64,000 bases of DNA from Candidatus Vicinibacter affinis (GCA_016714365.1 JADJNH010000007.1:496001-560000); one strand, 5' to 3'; counted from the stretch's first letter, positions 16,820 through 26,391 are shown. A program made the numbers and translations. Notes: generated from the sequence alone by a model not told the origin.

Positions 16820-19105
16820 ATGATTAAAAGTCTGCTGGTCTTGATGTTAATGGCTATTACCATTCCCCGGATTCTTTCTCAATCCAACGAAGGGACTGAG
16901 TTTTGGTTTAGCTTCCTTGAGCACAGGGACAGGGGTAATGCCAGATTATGCATGATCAGTTCAAAATACAACACCTCCGGAACTATAAGTTTGGATGCGA
17001 TTGGGTGGTCGGTCAATTTCAATTTACAGGCAAACACAATCCTTACCCTCTCAGTCCCTCCTGAAGCCGAAAATTTTGGTTCTGAATTTAAAGCGAATAA
17101 AGGCGTGCGGGTAGTAACCAAATTACCAAGTTCGGTTTACATCCACCAATATCATGAATTCCGCTCTGATGCTGCACTGGTATTGCCTGTAAGTTCATTG
17201 GGGAGTGAATATTATGTGATGACCTACTCCGGTTACCAAAATAATGATGACCACTACCCATCTGAATTCGTAATAGTTGCCACACAAAACCAAACAGTAC
17301 TTGATCTCTACTTTTCTGCTGATACCCGGGGTGGCCAGAAAAAATTAAGCACTCAACAGATCATCCTGAATGAAGGTGAAACCTATCAAGTTCAGGCTGC
17401 AAGAGTGACAGATGATTTGAGCGGCACCTTTGTTAAAGGAAATAAAAATTTTGCAGTTTTTAGTGGCAACCGGTGGACACAGATCCCGACAGGTTGTGGG
17501 AATAGAGACAATACTTTGGAACAAATGTATCCAATTGAAACATGGGGTAAAGAATTTATAGCTGTCCCTTCCAAGTTTGTGGATTATGATTTGTTTAGAG
17601 TGCTGGCTGCTGAAGATGCTACCGAAATAGTTGTCCAAACTTATCTGCCGCCTTCCAAACAAACCATTTATCTAAATAAAGGACAATGGCGGGAATTCAG
17701 ACTGAATAAACAATCTGCCTATATTAAAAGTACCCGTCCGATCATGTTGGCACAGTTTCTCGTGGGCGGAAATTGCAATGGACTGAATGGACTGGGAGAC
17801 CCCTCCATGGTATTGCTTAACAGCATTGAACAGTACAGAGATACAGTAACATTGTACAATTCGCCCTATGAAAATATCATCAACAATTTTATAAACATCA
17901 TCATCCAATCACGTGACAGTACAAAGCTTACAGTAGATGGAAAAACCATCCGACAATGGGGAGCAAACTTTTCTACAGTGGGCGACTCAAACCAGTTTGC
18001 TTTTGTCCAATTAGAAGTAAAAGACGGACCACACACGCTTATTTCACAGGGATGTGGTCTCATCGCTGTTGCCTATGGCTATGGACAGGCAGAATCCTAT
18101 GCATATGGAGGAGGTGCCAATTTTTATAAAATAAATCAGATTCCCATTCCGGATGGATCCTGTCTCACTGACAGCCTTCTTTTGAAATCCGGATTTCCCC
18201 CCTCCCGCTTTAATGTTGCCTGGGATTTAGGTGATGGCACTTTATCAAATCTCCACGAATTTAAACACCGTTACAAAGCTCTTGGAAACTACACCGTACA
18301 GCTGTTTGTCCATGATTTATGCAGGAATACATTTGACACTTTGGATAAAAAGATTCTTATAAGCCTTAGACAAGGATTGACTGCCTATCCGGATACAACA
18401 GCCTGTTTAGGTTCTGTAATAAACCTCCATGCCCTTGATCGGGATGAAAGTACCTATTTGTGGAATGGACCCAATGGTTTTAGTTCTGACAATCAGCATC
18501 CAAAATTGATCATAACAAATGTTCAACAGTCGGGAACTTACTCTGTTGTGAGTGATTATTACGGCTGTGAAAGTTATCCAAAAGAATTATTTATCCAGGT
18601 TTATGAAAATCCAATACCTGACCTTGGAAGAGATCTCTATTTCTGCCCTGAAAAGGAAAGTGTCATTCTAAAAACAACATTTACTTCAGGATTGGTTTGG
18701 CAGGATGGATCAATGAAGGAGGAATTTATTGTTGAAAAAGGTGGCCTTTACAGTATTCAGGTAACCAATGAATATCAATGTGTGGGAAATGATACCATTC
18801 TTATCGAAGAGCGCTGCCCTGCAGAATACTTTTTTCCGAATATATTCTCACCGAATGGTGATGGAATCAATGACCTCTTTGTACCCAAGACAGTGTATTT
18901 GAACAATTACAAACTTCAGATCTTTAGCAGATGGGGAGAGCTTCTTTTCAGTACGGAAGATCCATCCATTGGTTGGGATGGCACTGCAAATGGTCAGCCT
19001 GTGCTTCCGGGAGTCTATATTTACTTGTTTTCTTACACAGGATATGACACCAAATATCAAGTACTTCAAAAAACCATTTCCGGAGATCTGACTCTTATCC
19101 GTTAA
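16820..19105 (+). CDS. secreted surface protein with PKD domain and gliding-motility-type (T9SS type B) C-terminus
   Basis: A 761-residue exported protein. It begins with a signal peptide (MIKSLLVLMLMAITIPRILSQ). The large N-terminal region (EGTEFWFSF onward) resembles the IgGFc-binding-protein N-terminal domain found in many Bacteroidota surface proteins. A PKD domain follows around residues 465-525 (WDLGDGTLSNLHEFKHRY), then an Ig-like region with paired Cys. The final 90 residues are the CHU_C/gliding-motility sorting domain (FFPNIFSPNGDGINDLF...IFSRWGELLF...GWDGTANGQPVLPGVYIY). Such proteins are exported by T9SS with PorP/SprF-type partners, none of which lie nearby. The ATG at 16820 is chosen for the signal peptide. 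The ligand is unknown. Confidence 0.87.
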   Translation: MIKSLLVLMLMAITIPRILSQSNEGTEFWFSFLEHRDRGNARLCMISSKYNTSGTISLDAIGWSVNFNLQANTILTLSVPPEAENFGSEFKANKGVRVVTKLPSSVYIHQYHEFRSDAALVLPVSSLGSEYYVMTYSGYQNNDDHYPSEFVIVATQNQTVLDLYFSADTRGGQKKLSTQQIILNEGETYQVQAARVTDDLSGTFVKGNKNFAVFSGNRWTQIPTGCGNRDNTLEQMYPIETWGKEFIAVPSKFVDYDLFRVLAAEDATEIVVQTYLPPSKQTIYLNKGQWREFRLNKQSAYIKSTRPIMLAQFLVGGNCNGLNGLGDPSMVLLNSIEQYRDTVTLYNSPYENIINNFINIIIQSRDSTKLTVDGKTIRQWGANFSTVGDSNQFAFVQLEVKDGPHTLISQGCGLIAVAYGYGQAESYAYGGGANFYKINQIPIPDGSCLTDSLLLKSGFPPSRFNVAWDLGDGTLSNLHEFKHRYKALGNYTVQLFVHDLCRNTFDTLDKKILISLRQGLTAYPDTTACLGSVINLHALDRDESTYLWNGPNGFSSDNQHPKLIITNVQQSGTYSVVSDYYGCESYPKELFIQVYENPIPDLGRDLYFCPEKESVILKTTFTSGLVWQDGSMKEEFIVEKGGLYSIQVTNEYQCVGNDTILIEERCPAEYFFPNIFSPNGDGINDLFVPKTVYLNNYKLQIFSRWGELLFSTEDPSIGWDGTANGQPVLPGVYIYLFSYTGYDTKYQVLQKTISGDLTLIR

Positions 19106-19327
19106 TAAGAATCTTACCATTCTCCAGTAATCATGCAGAATTATGTGCACAGATCAAACTCGTTGTAATTGAGGATTGCATAATCCCTTATTCAAACTGT
19201 ATGTTTTGTTTTTTGCAAAATTTATACATATTATAGAAATTTACATATGTTTTTGTCAAATTTGGATAATTATATCCTTTGTGGCCAATCTAATTTTGAT
19301 TCATTAATCAACTAAAAATATTCTAGT

Positions 19328-20434
19328 ATGAATTCAAAATTAATCATGACAATTATGTTGATGGTCTCAACAAGTTTGTTTTCAAAATTAAAGGCTTCCG
19401 AAGCAATGCCGGGTATCCTGATGGCAGGAATAGAAATTAAAGGTTTTCCAAATGACTCCAATCAACTAGTCAATATCTGTATGTATGAATTGAAAAAATT
19501 AAACATCTATGATGTGCTCAACCAAAAAGATGTAGAGTTCTCTGCAAAAGAAAATCACATTGATCTTACCAATTGCATGAGCAAACAATGTATGGCGCAA
19601 ATCGGTAAGGTTTTAGGTGTGGAAAAAGTGATCGGAGGGAGCATTGAACAATTTGGTGAAAAAATATACATATCCTTTCGTTTGCTAAATGCTTCAGGCG
19701 GAAATATCGAAAAGACTTATAGCCAGGAATTCATAGCCTATCCGGATCGGCTGCCACAGATGATCGAAATTACTTTAAGAAAAATGCACAGTCTGGAAGT
19801 AGATGAAGCAAAACTGAAATCCCTCACCTCCGTACAAAGTCTTGAAAGCACCTTAAATAATCCTAAAATAAACCGGCTCAATCTAAGTGGTCCGCGATTT
19901 GGATTTGGATTTATTGCGGGCCAGGATGGAAAAGACTTTAGAAGACCTGAGAAAGAAGGAGGCTGGGGAAATTCACCAATCCTTTCCCATTTTGGCTATC
20001 AGTTTGAAATTTCATACTTGAATCAGGGAAGTATTCAGGGCCTGTTTGAATTTCTTCCTTTGATTTCAGGAGTTGAATATGGCTCCCTCATTCCCAGTTT
20101 TACCTTCCTCCATGGGATAAGATCCAATAAGACGGGTCTTGAATTCACCATTGGCCCTTCGTTTAATGCGACCAGGAGAACCGAGGGAGTTTACATCAAT
20201 GAAGGATGGACCTCCCTCAGCAAACCTAAAAGACCATTAACTGCGGAAGAATTAAGCAACTCCCGAGAGGCACTTACACAAGGTGGACAAGTAAAACTGG
20301 AAGGCGGACTAGCCATTGGCTTTGGCAAATCCTTTAGAAGCGGACATGTAAACTTCCCTGTAAATGCCTATGTAGTCTTAAGAAAAGACAGCCCAAGATT
20401 TGGATTGTCGATGGGATTCAACACTAAAAAGTAG
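19328..20434 (+). CDS. envelope protein with CsgG/FlgO-like N-terminal region, function unknown
   Basis: A 368-residue protein with a signal peptide (MNSKLIMTIMLMVSTSLFSK). Residues 30-165 have the character of the CsgG/FlgO/TolB-N fold: a strand, a helix containing ELKKLNIYDVLNQKDVEF, a Cys pair in NCMSKQCMAQIGKVLGVEKV, then IGGSIEQFGEKIYISFRLLN. The C-terminal half alternates aromatic and glycine residues (FGFGFIAGQ, YQFEISYLNQGS, FLHGIRS, LEFTIGPSF, FGLSMGFNTKK) and ends in an aromatic-containing strand, as in outer-membrane barrels. It is a single gene between two T9SS cargo genes and ends at a strong terminator. The fold assignments are inference. Confidence 0.65.
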   Translation: MNSKLIMTIMLMVSTSLFSKLKASEAMPGILMAGIEIKGFPNDSNQLVNICMYELKKLNIYDVLNQKDVEFSAKENHIDLTNCMSKQCMAQIGKVLGVEKVIGGSIEQFGEKIYISFRLLNASGGNIEKTYSQEFIAYPDRLPQMIEITLRKMHSLEVDEAKLKSLTSVQSLESTLNNPKINRLNLSGPRFGFGFIAGQDGKDFRRPEKEGGWGNSPILSHFGYQFEISYLNQGSIQGLFEFLPLISGVEYGSLIPSFTFLHGIRSNKTGLEFTIGPSFNATRRTEGVYINEGWTSLSKPKRPLTAEELSNSREALTQGGQVKLEGGLAIGFGKSFRSGHVNFPVNAYVVLRKDSPRFGLSMGFNTKK

Positions 20435-20462
20435 CACCAATCACACCAAGAGAACCCTCGTT

Positions 20463-20500
20463 AAGAAAGGCCTGAAGAAACTTTCAGGCCTTTCTTATTT
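20463..20500 (+). terminator. strong intrinsic terminator
   Basis: A perfect 14-bp stem, AAGAAAGGCCTGAA (20463-20476) with TTCAGGCCTTTCTT (20483-20496), six-base loop, followed by ATTTT. Confidence 0.85.
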
Positions 20501-20522
20501 TCAATTTAGCCTTTGACTTTCT

Positions 20523-20530
20523 TAACTTTG
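20523..20530 (+). promoter_or_regulatory. -7 element of the subtilisin-trhO unit
   Basis: TAACTTTG, an exact TAnnTTTG, 16 bases before the ATG at 20546. It overlaps the alternative TTG-initiated extension from 20513 and so argues against it. Confidence 0.6.
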
Positions 20531-20545
20531 CACAAAATTTGGCTC

Positions 20546-22267
20546 ATGCGTTTTCAAATGATTTTGGTTGCAATTATTCTTTGTTCTTCTACTTACGGTC
20601 AGAAGTGTTTTATTCATCCTTCAGTATATGAAAAGCTACAACAGCAATCTGAAGTGACCATTCTGGTAGAATTAAAGGAAAAGCCTGGCTTTCCGCTTTA
20701 CCAGGAAAGCTGGTCAAAAGAAAAAAAATCCACTTATGTGTATCAACAACTCTCAACGGTGGCATATAAAAGTCAAAAATCACTCATTGACTATTTTATT
20801 AAAAAACGCCTTGAATATCAACCCTTTTGGATCCTTAATGCAATCAAGGTTAATGTAGATCGTAACAATCTTGAAGAAATTGCCTTGTCCCCTCAGGTTA
20901 AAGCGATTTATTACGATGTTCCGTTTTCATTAAAATTAGGACAGGATAATAGCCTTAAAAAACTTCAGGAGAGGGCCCCGGAAATTACTTGGGGTTTAAA
21001 CAGAATTGGTGCAGATAAAGTCTGGCAAATGGGTTTCGAAGGCCAAGGGGTAACACTGGCAGGTGAAGATACTGGTTACAAATGGGATTTGGAAGGCATT
21101 AAGGATAAATACAGAGGTTGGAATGGAAGTTCAGTAGACCATAACTATCAGTGGCATGACGCCATACACAGTATCAGTGTTTTGAGTGCAGACAGTCTTA
21201 ATCCGTGTGGTTTAAGTCTGAAAGAACCATGTGATGACAATGGACACGGCACTCACACCGCCGGTACAATGGTGGGGAGTACCGCCGATAATTTATACGG
21301 AGTGGCACCGAAAGCTAAGTGGATTGGATGCAGGAACATGGAGAGAGGAAATGGTGCTCCCTCCACTTATATAGAGTGTTTCCAATTCTTTCTGGCTCCA
21401 ACTGACCTGGATGGCATGAATCCAAAACCAGAACTTGCGCCTCATGCAATCAACAACAGCTGGTATTGCAGTCAGGGGGAAGGCTGTAATGCATCCAATT
21501 ACATTTATATGGAAGAAGTGATCAACAATTTAAAAAAAGCAGGAATTGTTGTGGTTGTTTCCGCCGGAAATGATGGAGTTGGTTGTGGAACCATCAGTAA
21601 TCCACCCGCCATGTTTGAAAATAGCTTCACGGTGGGTTCATTTGCTTCAAATGACACCATTAGCGGCTTCAGCAGCGCAGGACCCGTTAGAATTGACAGC
21701 AGTGGCCGCATTAAACCTAATGTCGTTGCTCCGGGCTCCTACGTCATTTCAAGAACACTTTCAGGAGAATTGCAAGGCTGGAACGGGACCAGTATGGCCG
21801 GACCCCATGTTGCCGGATTAGTTGCGTTGATCATCAGTGCACATCCTGCATTGGCCGGACAAGTGGAAAAAATTGAAACCATCATTGAGCAGAGCGCGAG
21901 ACCTGATGATGCAATCATTGATTGTGAAGGTTTATTGAATTCCGCACGACCAAATCATGTTTATGGTTACGGTAAGATTCAGGCTGATGCAGCTGTCAAA
22001 ATGGCACTCCTTCTGAAGACAGATGAAGAACAAAGAATTAAAACCGGTTTTACCTTAAGTCCTAATCCAGCGAAGGATTTTATTAAGATAGCGTTCAATG
22101 ATAACCTGCAGCACACCATCCAAATTTATGATTTTCTTGGCCATGCTATTTTGGAGAAATTTCTCATCCAAAGCACCGGCATTATTTCAATTACCGACCT
22201 TCCGAAAGGAATCTATTTATTAAAGATAAGGGAAACCGGAAGTTCCAGATTGTTTTTGAAAAACTGA
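20546..22267 (+). CDS. secreted subtilisin-like (S8) serine protease with T9SS type A sorting domain
   Basis: Exported endopeptidase of 573 residues. It has a signal peptide (MRFQMILVAIILCSSTYGQ), an inhibitor-I9-like propeptide (to about residue 140, VTILVELKEKPGF), and an S8 catalytic domain. The triad is visible as Asp in TLAGEDTGY, His in DDNGHGTHTAGTMVG and Ser in WNGTSMAGPHVAGLVA; the oxyanion Asn is probably in HAINNSWYC. The last 75 residues (GFTLSPNPAKDFIKI...YDFLGHAILEK...GIYLLKI) form a type A sorting domain. trhO starts seven bases after the stop, so the two are cotranscribed. The substrate is unknown. Confidence 0.93.
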   Translation: MRFQMILVAIILCSSTYGQKCFIHPSVYEKLQQQSEVTILVELKEKPGFPLYQESWSKEKKSTYVYQQLSTVAYKSQKSLIDYFIKKRLEYQPFWILNAIKVNVDRNNLEEIALSPQVKAIYYDVPFSLKLGQDNSLKKLQERAPEITWGLNRIGADKVWQMGFEGQGVTLAGEDTGYKWDLEGIKDKYRGWNGSSVDHNYQWHDAIHSISVLSADSLNPCGLSLKEPCDDNGHGTHTAGTMVGSTADNLYGVAPKAKWIGCRNMERGNGAPSTYIECFQFFLAPTDLDGMNPKPELAPHAINNSWYCSQGEGCNASNYIYMEEVINNLKKAGIVVVVSAGNDGVGCGTISNPPAMFENSFTVGSFASNDTISGFSSAGPVRIDSSGRIKPNVVAPGSYVISRTLSGELQGWNGTSMAGPHVAGLVALIISAHPALAGQVEKIETIIEQSARPDDAIIDCEGLLNSARPNHVYGYGKIQADAAVKMALLLKTDEEQRIKTGFTLSPNPAKDFIKIAFNDNLQHTIQIYDFLGHAILEKFLIQSTGIISITDLPKGIYLLKIRETGSSRLFLKN

Positions 22268-22274
22268 TTTTTGT

Positions 22275-23324
22275 ATGGCCATACAACTGCACAACAAAGT
22301 AAATCGTGAGATCCTGATTCAAAAAATGAAGGAAAGTCGCGAACTCAGGACGACAATTTCTTTTTATAATTATGTAAAGATTGCAAACCCTACACTCTTT
22401 AGGGATCACTTGTATTTAGTTTTTGATGAATTAAAGGTATTGGGCAGAATCTATATAGCTCAAGAAGGTATCAACGCCCAGATTTCTGTCCCGAATGAAT
22501 TATTAGATCAATTTAGATTTGCCATAGCAGAAATTACTTTTCTAAAAGACATACGTTTAAATTATGCCATCGATGATGATGGAAAAAGTTTCTTCAAACT
22601 TAAAATTAAAGTTAGACCTAAAATTGTTGCTGATGGATTGGATGACAACAGTTTCGATGTTACTGATTCCGGCGTGCACTTGAATGCAGAAGAATTTAAC
22701 AAATTGACCGATAAGGAAGATGTGATTGTGGTAGATATGCGCAATCATTATGAAAGTGAGGTCGGCAAATTTGAAAATGCAATTACTCCTGATGTGGTTA
22801 CTTTTAGAGAATCCCTACCTATAGTAGCCGATATGCTGGCAGAAAAAAAAGACAAACCTGTAATCATGTATTGCACCGGTGGCATCCGGTGTGAAAAAGC
22901 ATCAGCTTACATGAAATACAAGGGATTTAAAGAAGTGTACCAACTGAATGGTGGCATTATTGAATACGCACGCCAGGTTAAAGAAAAAGACATTAAAAAT
23001 AAATTCATCGGAAAAAACTTTGTTTTTGATGAAAGACTTGGAGAGCGAATATCCGACCAAGTTATCAGCAAATGTCACCAATGTGGAACCCTTTGTGACA
23101 GGCATACAAATTGTCTCAACGATCAATGCCACATACTTTTTATTCAGTGTGCAGCATGTTCAGAAAAATATAACCAATGTTGCAGCCAGCGTTGTGCGGA
23201 CTTCAATTTACTATCGGAAGATAGAAAAAATGAACTTGCCGGAAAGATAGAATTCAATGGCTCTGCCTTTTCCAAAGGTCGGTATAAGGCTTTGGGAAAA
23301 GATGAACACCTGGATCTGACTTAA
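22275..23324 (+). CDS. trhO: tRNA uridine(34) hydroxylase, rhodanese-like
   Basis: TrhO (YceA) family enzyme, which in E. coli uses O2 to hydroxylate U34 of tRNA on the way to (m)cmo5U. The 349 residues hold the N-terminal acylphosphatase-like domain (YLVFDELKVLGRIYIAQEGINAQIS), the rhodanese domain with DMRNHYESEVGKF and the catalytic Cys loop MYCTGGIRCEKAS, and a C-terminal Cys-rich metal-binding region (CHQCGTLCDRHTNC, CAACSEKYNQCCSQRC). It overlaps no neighbour, starts seven bases after the subtilisin gene and ends six bases before the convergent htpG stop. Coupling to a protease gene has no obvious functional logic. Confidence 0.92.
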   Translation: MAIQLHNKVNREILIQKMKESRELRTTISFYNYVKIANPTLFRDHLYLVFDELKVLGRIYIAQEGINAQISVPNELLDQFRFAIAEITFLKDIRLNYAIDDDGKSFFKLKIKVRPKIVADGLDDNSFDVTDSGVHLNAEEFNKLTDKEDVIVVDMRNHYESEVGKFENAITPDVVTFRESLPIVADMLAEKKDKPVIMYCTGGIRCEKASAYMKYKGFKEVYQLNGGIIEYARQVKEKDIKNKFIGKNFVFDERLGERISDQVISKCHQCGTLCDRHTNCLNDQCHILFIQCAACSEKYNQCCSQRCADFNLLSEDRKNELAGKIEFNGSAFSKGRYKALGKDEHLDLT

Positions 23325-23329
23325 GAAGT

Positions 23330-25189
23330 TCAGATCTTCTCCAAACTTCTTTTTACAAAATCAGTTAATGCAGCTCCTTTAAGCATTTGCTGTTCCAACA
23401 GAGCCAATTCCAAAAGATAAGTTGCCAATTGCTGCTTTGTGGATTCATCTTCCATGGCAACCAATTTCTGAGCAATGGTTGGATGATTTGAATTGACAAT
23501 CACCGAATGTGAATCTTTAAACATATCATCTTGTTCGCCACGAGCCATATGCATCATGTGTTGCATTTCGGACATTCGTCTTAAGAATTCAGGGCGGACG
23601 ATCTGTATTGGAGGATCATTTGGTGAAAGTGGTTTTACCTCTGTATTGGTGGCTAAATTAATGGACAATTGTTTGAATAATTCAGTCACTGATTTTTGCT
23701 GGTCTTCATTTAAAACGGACTCCGGTTTTTCATCAAGATCAATTAATCTGTCAACCGTATCTGAATCGATTCGTTTAAAACTCATTTCTGCTTTATATTC
23801 CAGATGTTGGATGAAATGATTGTCAATGATCTGATCCATCAATAACACATCATATCCTCTATTCTTGCATTGTTGAATAATGCTGTGATGCAATAAAGGA
23901 TCATGGGTATACAAGACATTCAGGCGCTTATTTTTATCAGTCTGAACATCCTTCACCTTTTCCTTATATTCTTCAATGGTTTCATAAACCTTGTCCACAT
24001 TTTTAAAAAGTGAAAATGCCATTGCCTTTTCAGCAAATTTCTCATCAGAGATCAATCCATATTTAATGAAGGTTCCGATGTCGTCCCATTTTCTTTCAAA
24101 ATCCAAGCGATCTTTTTTAAATAACTCCTGAAGTTTTTCTGCTACTTTTTTCGTGATGTAGCCGGTTATTTTTCGTACGTTGGCATCTGATTGAAGATAG
24201 GATCTGGACACGTTAAGTGGTATGTCCGGAGAATCTATTACTCCATGCAACAACATTAAAAATTCCGGTACAATTTCCTTTACATCATCCGTAACGAATA
24301 CCTGATTAGAATACAGGTGAATTTTGTTCTTCTGTATTTCAAATTGATTCTTTATTTTCGGAAAATAAAGAATTCCGGTAAGGTTAAATGGATAATCAAT
24401 ATTTAAATGAATCCAAAATAAAGGCTCTCCGGAAAATGGATACAACTCTTCATAAAAAGCTTTGTATTCTTCTTCTGTAATTTCTGCAGGTGATTTTTTC
24501 CAGAGCGGGTTGGTATTGTTGATGATGTTAGGAACTTCAATCTCTTTATCTTCCTCCCCCTCTCTAATGGTTTCCTTTTTGGTTCCCAGTTGAATTGGGA
24601 CAGGAAGAAATTTGCAGAATTTATCCAGCAGGGTCTGCAATTTAAATTCTTCTAGATATTCCTGTGCATCAGTACTCAAATGAAGTACAATATCAGTTCC
24701 TCGATCTGATTTTTCATCAGGTTGAATGGTATACTCTGTTTCTCCGTTACAAGTCCATCTTACGGCAACAGAATCTGATTTATATGATTTTGTGATTACT
24801 TCCACTTTTTCTGCCACCATAAAAGCAGAATAAAACCCAAGCCCGAAATGACCTATGATATTTAGTTCATCTTTGTATTTGTCTAAAAATTCCTGGGCAG
24901 AGGAAAAGGCTACCTGATTTAAGTATTTATTGACTTCCTCTTCGTCCATACCAATACCACGATCACGAATGGTAAGTGTTTTATTTTCTTTATTTGGTAT
25001 GATTTCAATATTTAAATTTCCAAGCTCCCCTTTCATTTCTCCTCTGTTGGAGAGCGCCTTTAATTTACTGGTGGCATCAATTGCATTGGAAATTAACTCA
25101 CGTAAAAAAATCTCTTGTTCAGAATAAAGGAATTTTTTTATAATTGGAAAAATGTTCTCCGTTTGTACAGATATCTTACCGCTTTGCAT
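23330..25189 (-). CDS. htpG: molecular chaperone HtpG (bacterial Hsp90)
   Basis: ATP-dependent dimeric cytosolic chaperone of 619 residues, a normal length. The N-terminal GHKL ATPase domain shows the Glu/Asn helix FLRELISNAIDATSKL, the DRGIGM motif and the lid/phosphate loop IIGHFGLGFYSAFMV. The middle domain has LTGILYFPK and LNVSRSYLQSD with its catalytic Arg, and the C-terminal dimerisation domain ends near residue 619. It is a single gene on the minus strand. Its promoter region (25215-25247) is unlike the TAnnTTTG promoters elsewhere in the window: it looks sigma54-like with an adjoining inverted repeat, consistent with separate stress control. Confidence 0.97.
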   Translation of the reverse strand: MQSGKISVQTENIFPIIKKFLYSEQEIFLRELISNAIDATSKLKALSNRGEMKGELGNLNIEIIPNKENKTLTIRDRGIGMDEEEVNKYLNQVAFSSAQEFLDKYKDELNIIGHFGLGFYSAFMVAEKVEVITKSYKSDSVAVRWTCNGETEYTIQPDEKSDRGTDIVLHLSTDAQEYLEEFKLQTLLDKFCKFLPVPIQLGTKKETIREGEEDKEIEVPNIINNTNPLWKKSPAEITEEEYKAFYEELYPFSGEPLFWIHLNIDYPFNLTGILYFPKIKNQFEIQKNKIHLYSNQVFVTDDVKEIVPEFLMLLHGVIDSPDIPLNVSRSYLQSDANVRKITGYITKKVAEKLQELFKKDRLDFERKWDDIGTFIKYGLISDEKFAEKAMAFSLFKNVDKVYETIEEYKEKVKDVQTDKNKRLNVLYTHDPLLHHSIIQQCKNRGYDVLLMDQIIDNHFIQHLEYKAEMSFKRIDSDTVDRLIDLDEKPESVLNEDQQKSVTELFKQLSINLATNTEVKPLSPNDPPIQIVRPEFLRRMSEMQHMMHMARGEQDDMFKDSHSVIVNSNHPTIAQKLVAMEDESTKQQLATYLLELALLEQQMLKGAALTDFVKRSLEKI

Positions 25190-25214
25190 AATTTTTTAAA
25201 TTTGATTTTGTTCA

Positions 25215-25247
25215 GTCAAAGGCTGTGCCAGTCAGTCTAAAACTGAC
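25215..25247 (-). promoter_or_regulatory. sigma54-like -24/-12 promoter with inverted repeat upstream of htpG
   Basis: On the minus strand the hairpin GTCAGT-TTTAG-ACTGAC (25247-25231) is followed directly by TGGCAC (25230-25225), five bases, then TTGAC (25219-25215). That is the spacing of the sigma54 consensus TGGCAC-N5-TTGCA. A start near 25204 would leave about 15 bases of leader. No TAnnTTTG is present. Confidence 0.55.
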
Positions 25248-25279
25248 AAAATGGCAACTACAGAAGACTTAAAATAAAA

Positions 25280-25303
25280 AATCCCGGTTTCATTGCCGGG
25301 ATT
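25280..25303 (-). terminator. intrinsic terminator of the Omp28-like gene
   Basis: AATCCCGG (25280-25287) and CCGGGATT (25296-25303) form an eight-bp stem with loop TTTCATTG; on the minus strand it continues into a T-rich run. Confidence 0.8.
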
Positions 25304-25323
25304 AATAAAACAATATTGGAATT

Positions 25324-26310
25324 TTAATCTTTTATCCAGCGCTTGGTTGTTTTGAGACCACCGGATTGAATCCTGACCAGATATATACCTTTCTTGTAAT
25401 GATCTACCCCTAGTTCCAAATTAGAACTGTATGGATTCAGTGGACCTTTTTCTATAAGTTGCCCCATTAGATTCAATACATAATATTCGCCTTTAACTGG
25501 TTTTTCCAATTGAAGAATCAGATTAGATTTTACCGGGTTGGCTAAAACATGAAATTCAGGTCCACCTGCTGGATTGCTGGTTGAACTTGTGATGTCAAAT
25601 TTATTTCCTGAATTCAATACTTCTTTTGAGTTGATGTCCTGAACCCAAACCAATACGTACATTTCATTTTCTACCCAGGAAGGGTCAATAGTTAATGAAT
25701 AGCTTAAATTTTGACTTCCCCCATTGTCAGCTAAGTTTATAGGGTCACCATCGGCCTGGCTGATAAATTTACGAAATACATTATGGTGTACTTTTTCGCC
25801 ATTTGGAGAAGCCAGGTTTATTTTACGCTCCACTGCTGCTGCATATACTCTGAAAGTTCCCGATGGCTTATTGCCTACAGTCCTAATTTCTACACTGATA
25901 TTCCTCAGACTGGAACCGGTTTCTTTGACCACCACTTGCACGGGTGAAGTCTTGTTTAACTCCGCGTCCAATACCGCAGCATTAACTGACGATAGAGATT
26001 TTTTGGAAGTACCATGAATAACCAGTGTGGGTGTGCTGTTTATTGCATAATAATTTGCTCTTAGCGAATTCTCTGTTTTGTTGGCCTGGTATAAAGTACA
26101 AGCTGTGTACGGAAATGAAGGATGCACCGTCATGTGGTGATAATTTCCTTCATACTTCGTGAGAAGGCTATAAAAACTAGGATTTCTAGCACCACAGATG
26201 CCACAATATGTATTTGTAAAGTGCTCCATAAAAATATAACGCTTCGCCTGAGCGTTCATATCAGAAGCTATTAGGGAGATCAAAAAAGAGAGGAGTAGAA
26301 TTCTTTTCAT
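25324..26310 (-). CDS. Omp28-related exported thioredoxin-fold protein with T9SS type A sorting domain
   Basis: A 328-residue exported protein: signal peptide (MKRILLLSFLISLIASDMNAQ), then a thioredoxin-fold region opening YIFMEHFTNTYCGICGARNP with a CGIC redox motif. This resembles the Omp28 family of Bacteroidota surface proteins. A middle beta-rich region (VQVVVKETGSSLRNISVEIR) follows, and a C-terminal sorting domain (VLANPVKSNLILQL...YVLNLMGQLIEKG...KKGIYLVRIQ). It is divergent from the 1168-residue envelope protein gene. The CxxC suggests redox or metal binding; the function of Omp28-type proteins is not established. Confidence 0.85.
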   Translation of the reverse strand: MKRILLLSFLISLIASDMNAQAKRYIFMEHFTNTYCGICGARNPSFYSLLTKYEGNYHHMTVHPSFPYTACTLYQANKTENSLRANYYAINSTPTLVIHGTSKKSLSSVNAAVLDAELNKTSPVQVVVKETGSSLRNISVEIRTVGNKPSGTFRVYAAAVERKINLASPNGEKVHHNVFRKFISQADGDPINLADNGGSQNLSYSLTIDPSWVENEMYVLVWVQDINSKEVLNSGNKFDITSSTSNPAGGPEFHVLANPVKSNLILQLEKPVKGEYYVLNLMGQLIEKGPLNPYSSNLELGVDHYKKGIYLVRIQSGGLKTTKRWIKD

Positions 26311-26335
26311 AAGTTAAGTATTTCAGTATCAGTTA

Positions 26336-26343
26336 CAAAAATA
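26336..26343 (-). promoter_or_regulatory. -7 element of the Omp28-like gene
   Basis: TATTTTTG on the minus strand, 25 bases ahead of the ATG at 26310. Confidence 0.5.
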
Positions 26344-26383
26344 ATTAAACATCCTCATATTGCATAATGTTCATCATATTAAT

Positions 26384-26391
26384 TATTTTTG
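26384..26391 (+). promoter_or_regulatory. -7 element of the 1168-residue envelope protein gene
   Basis: TATTTTTG with a TTG (26360-26362) 21 bases upstream. It places the transcription start near 26397, only about ten bases before the first possible start codon. Confidence 0.5.
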
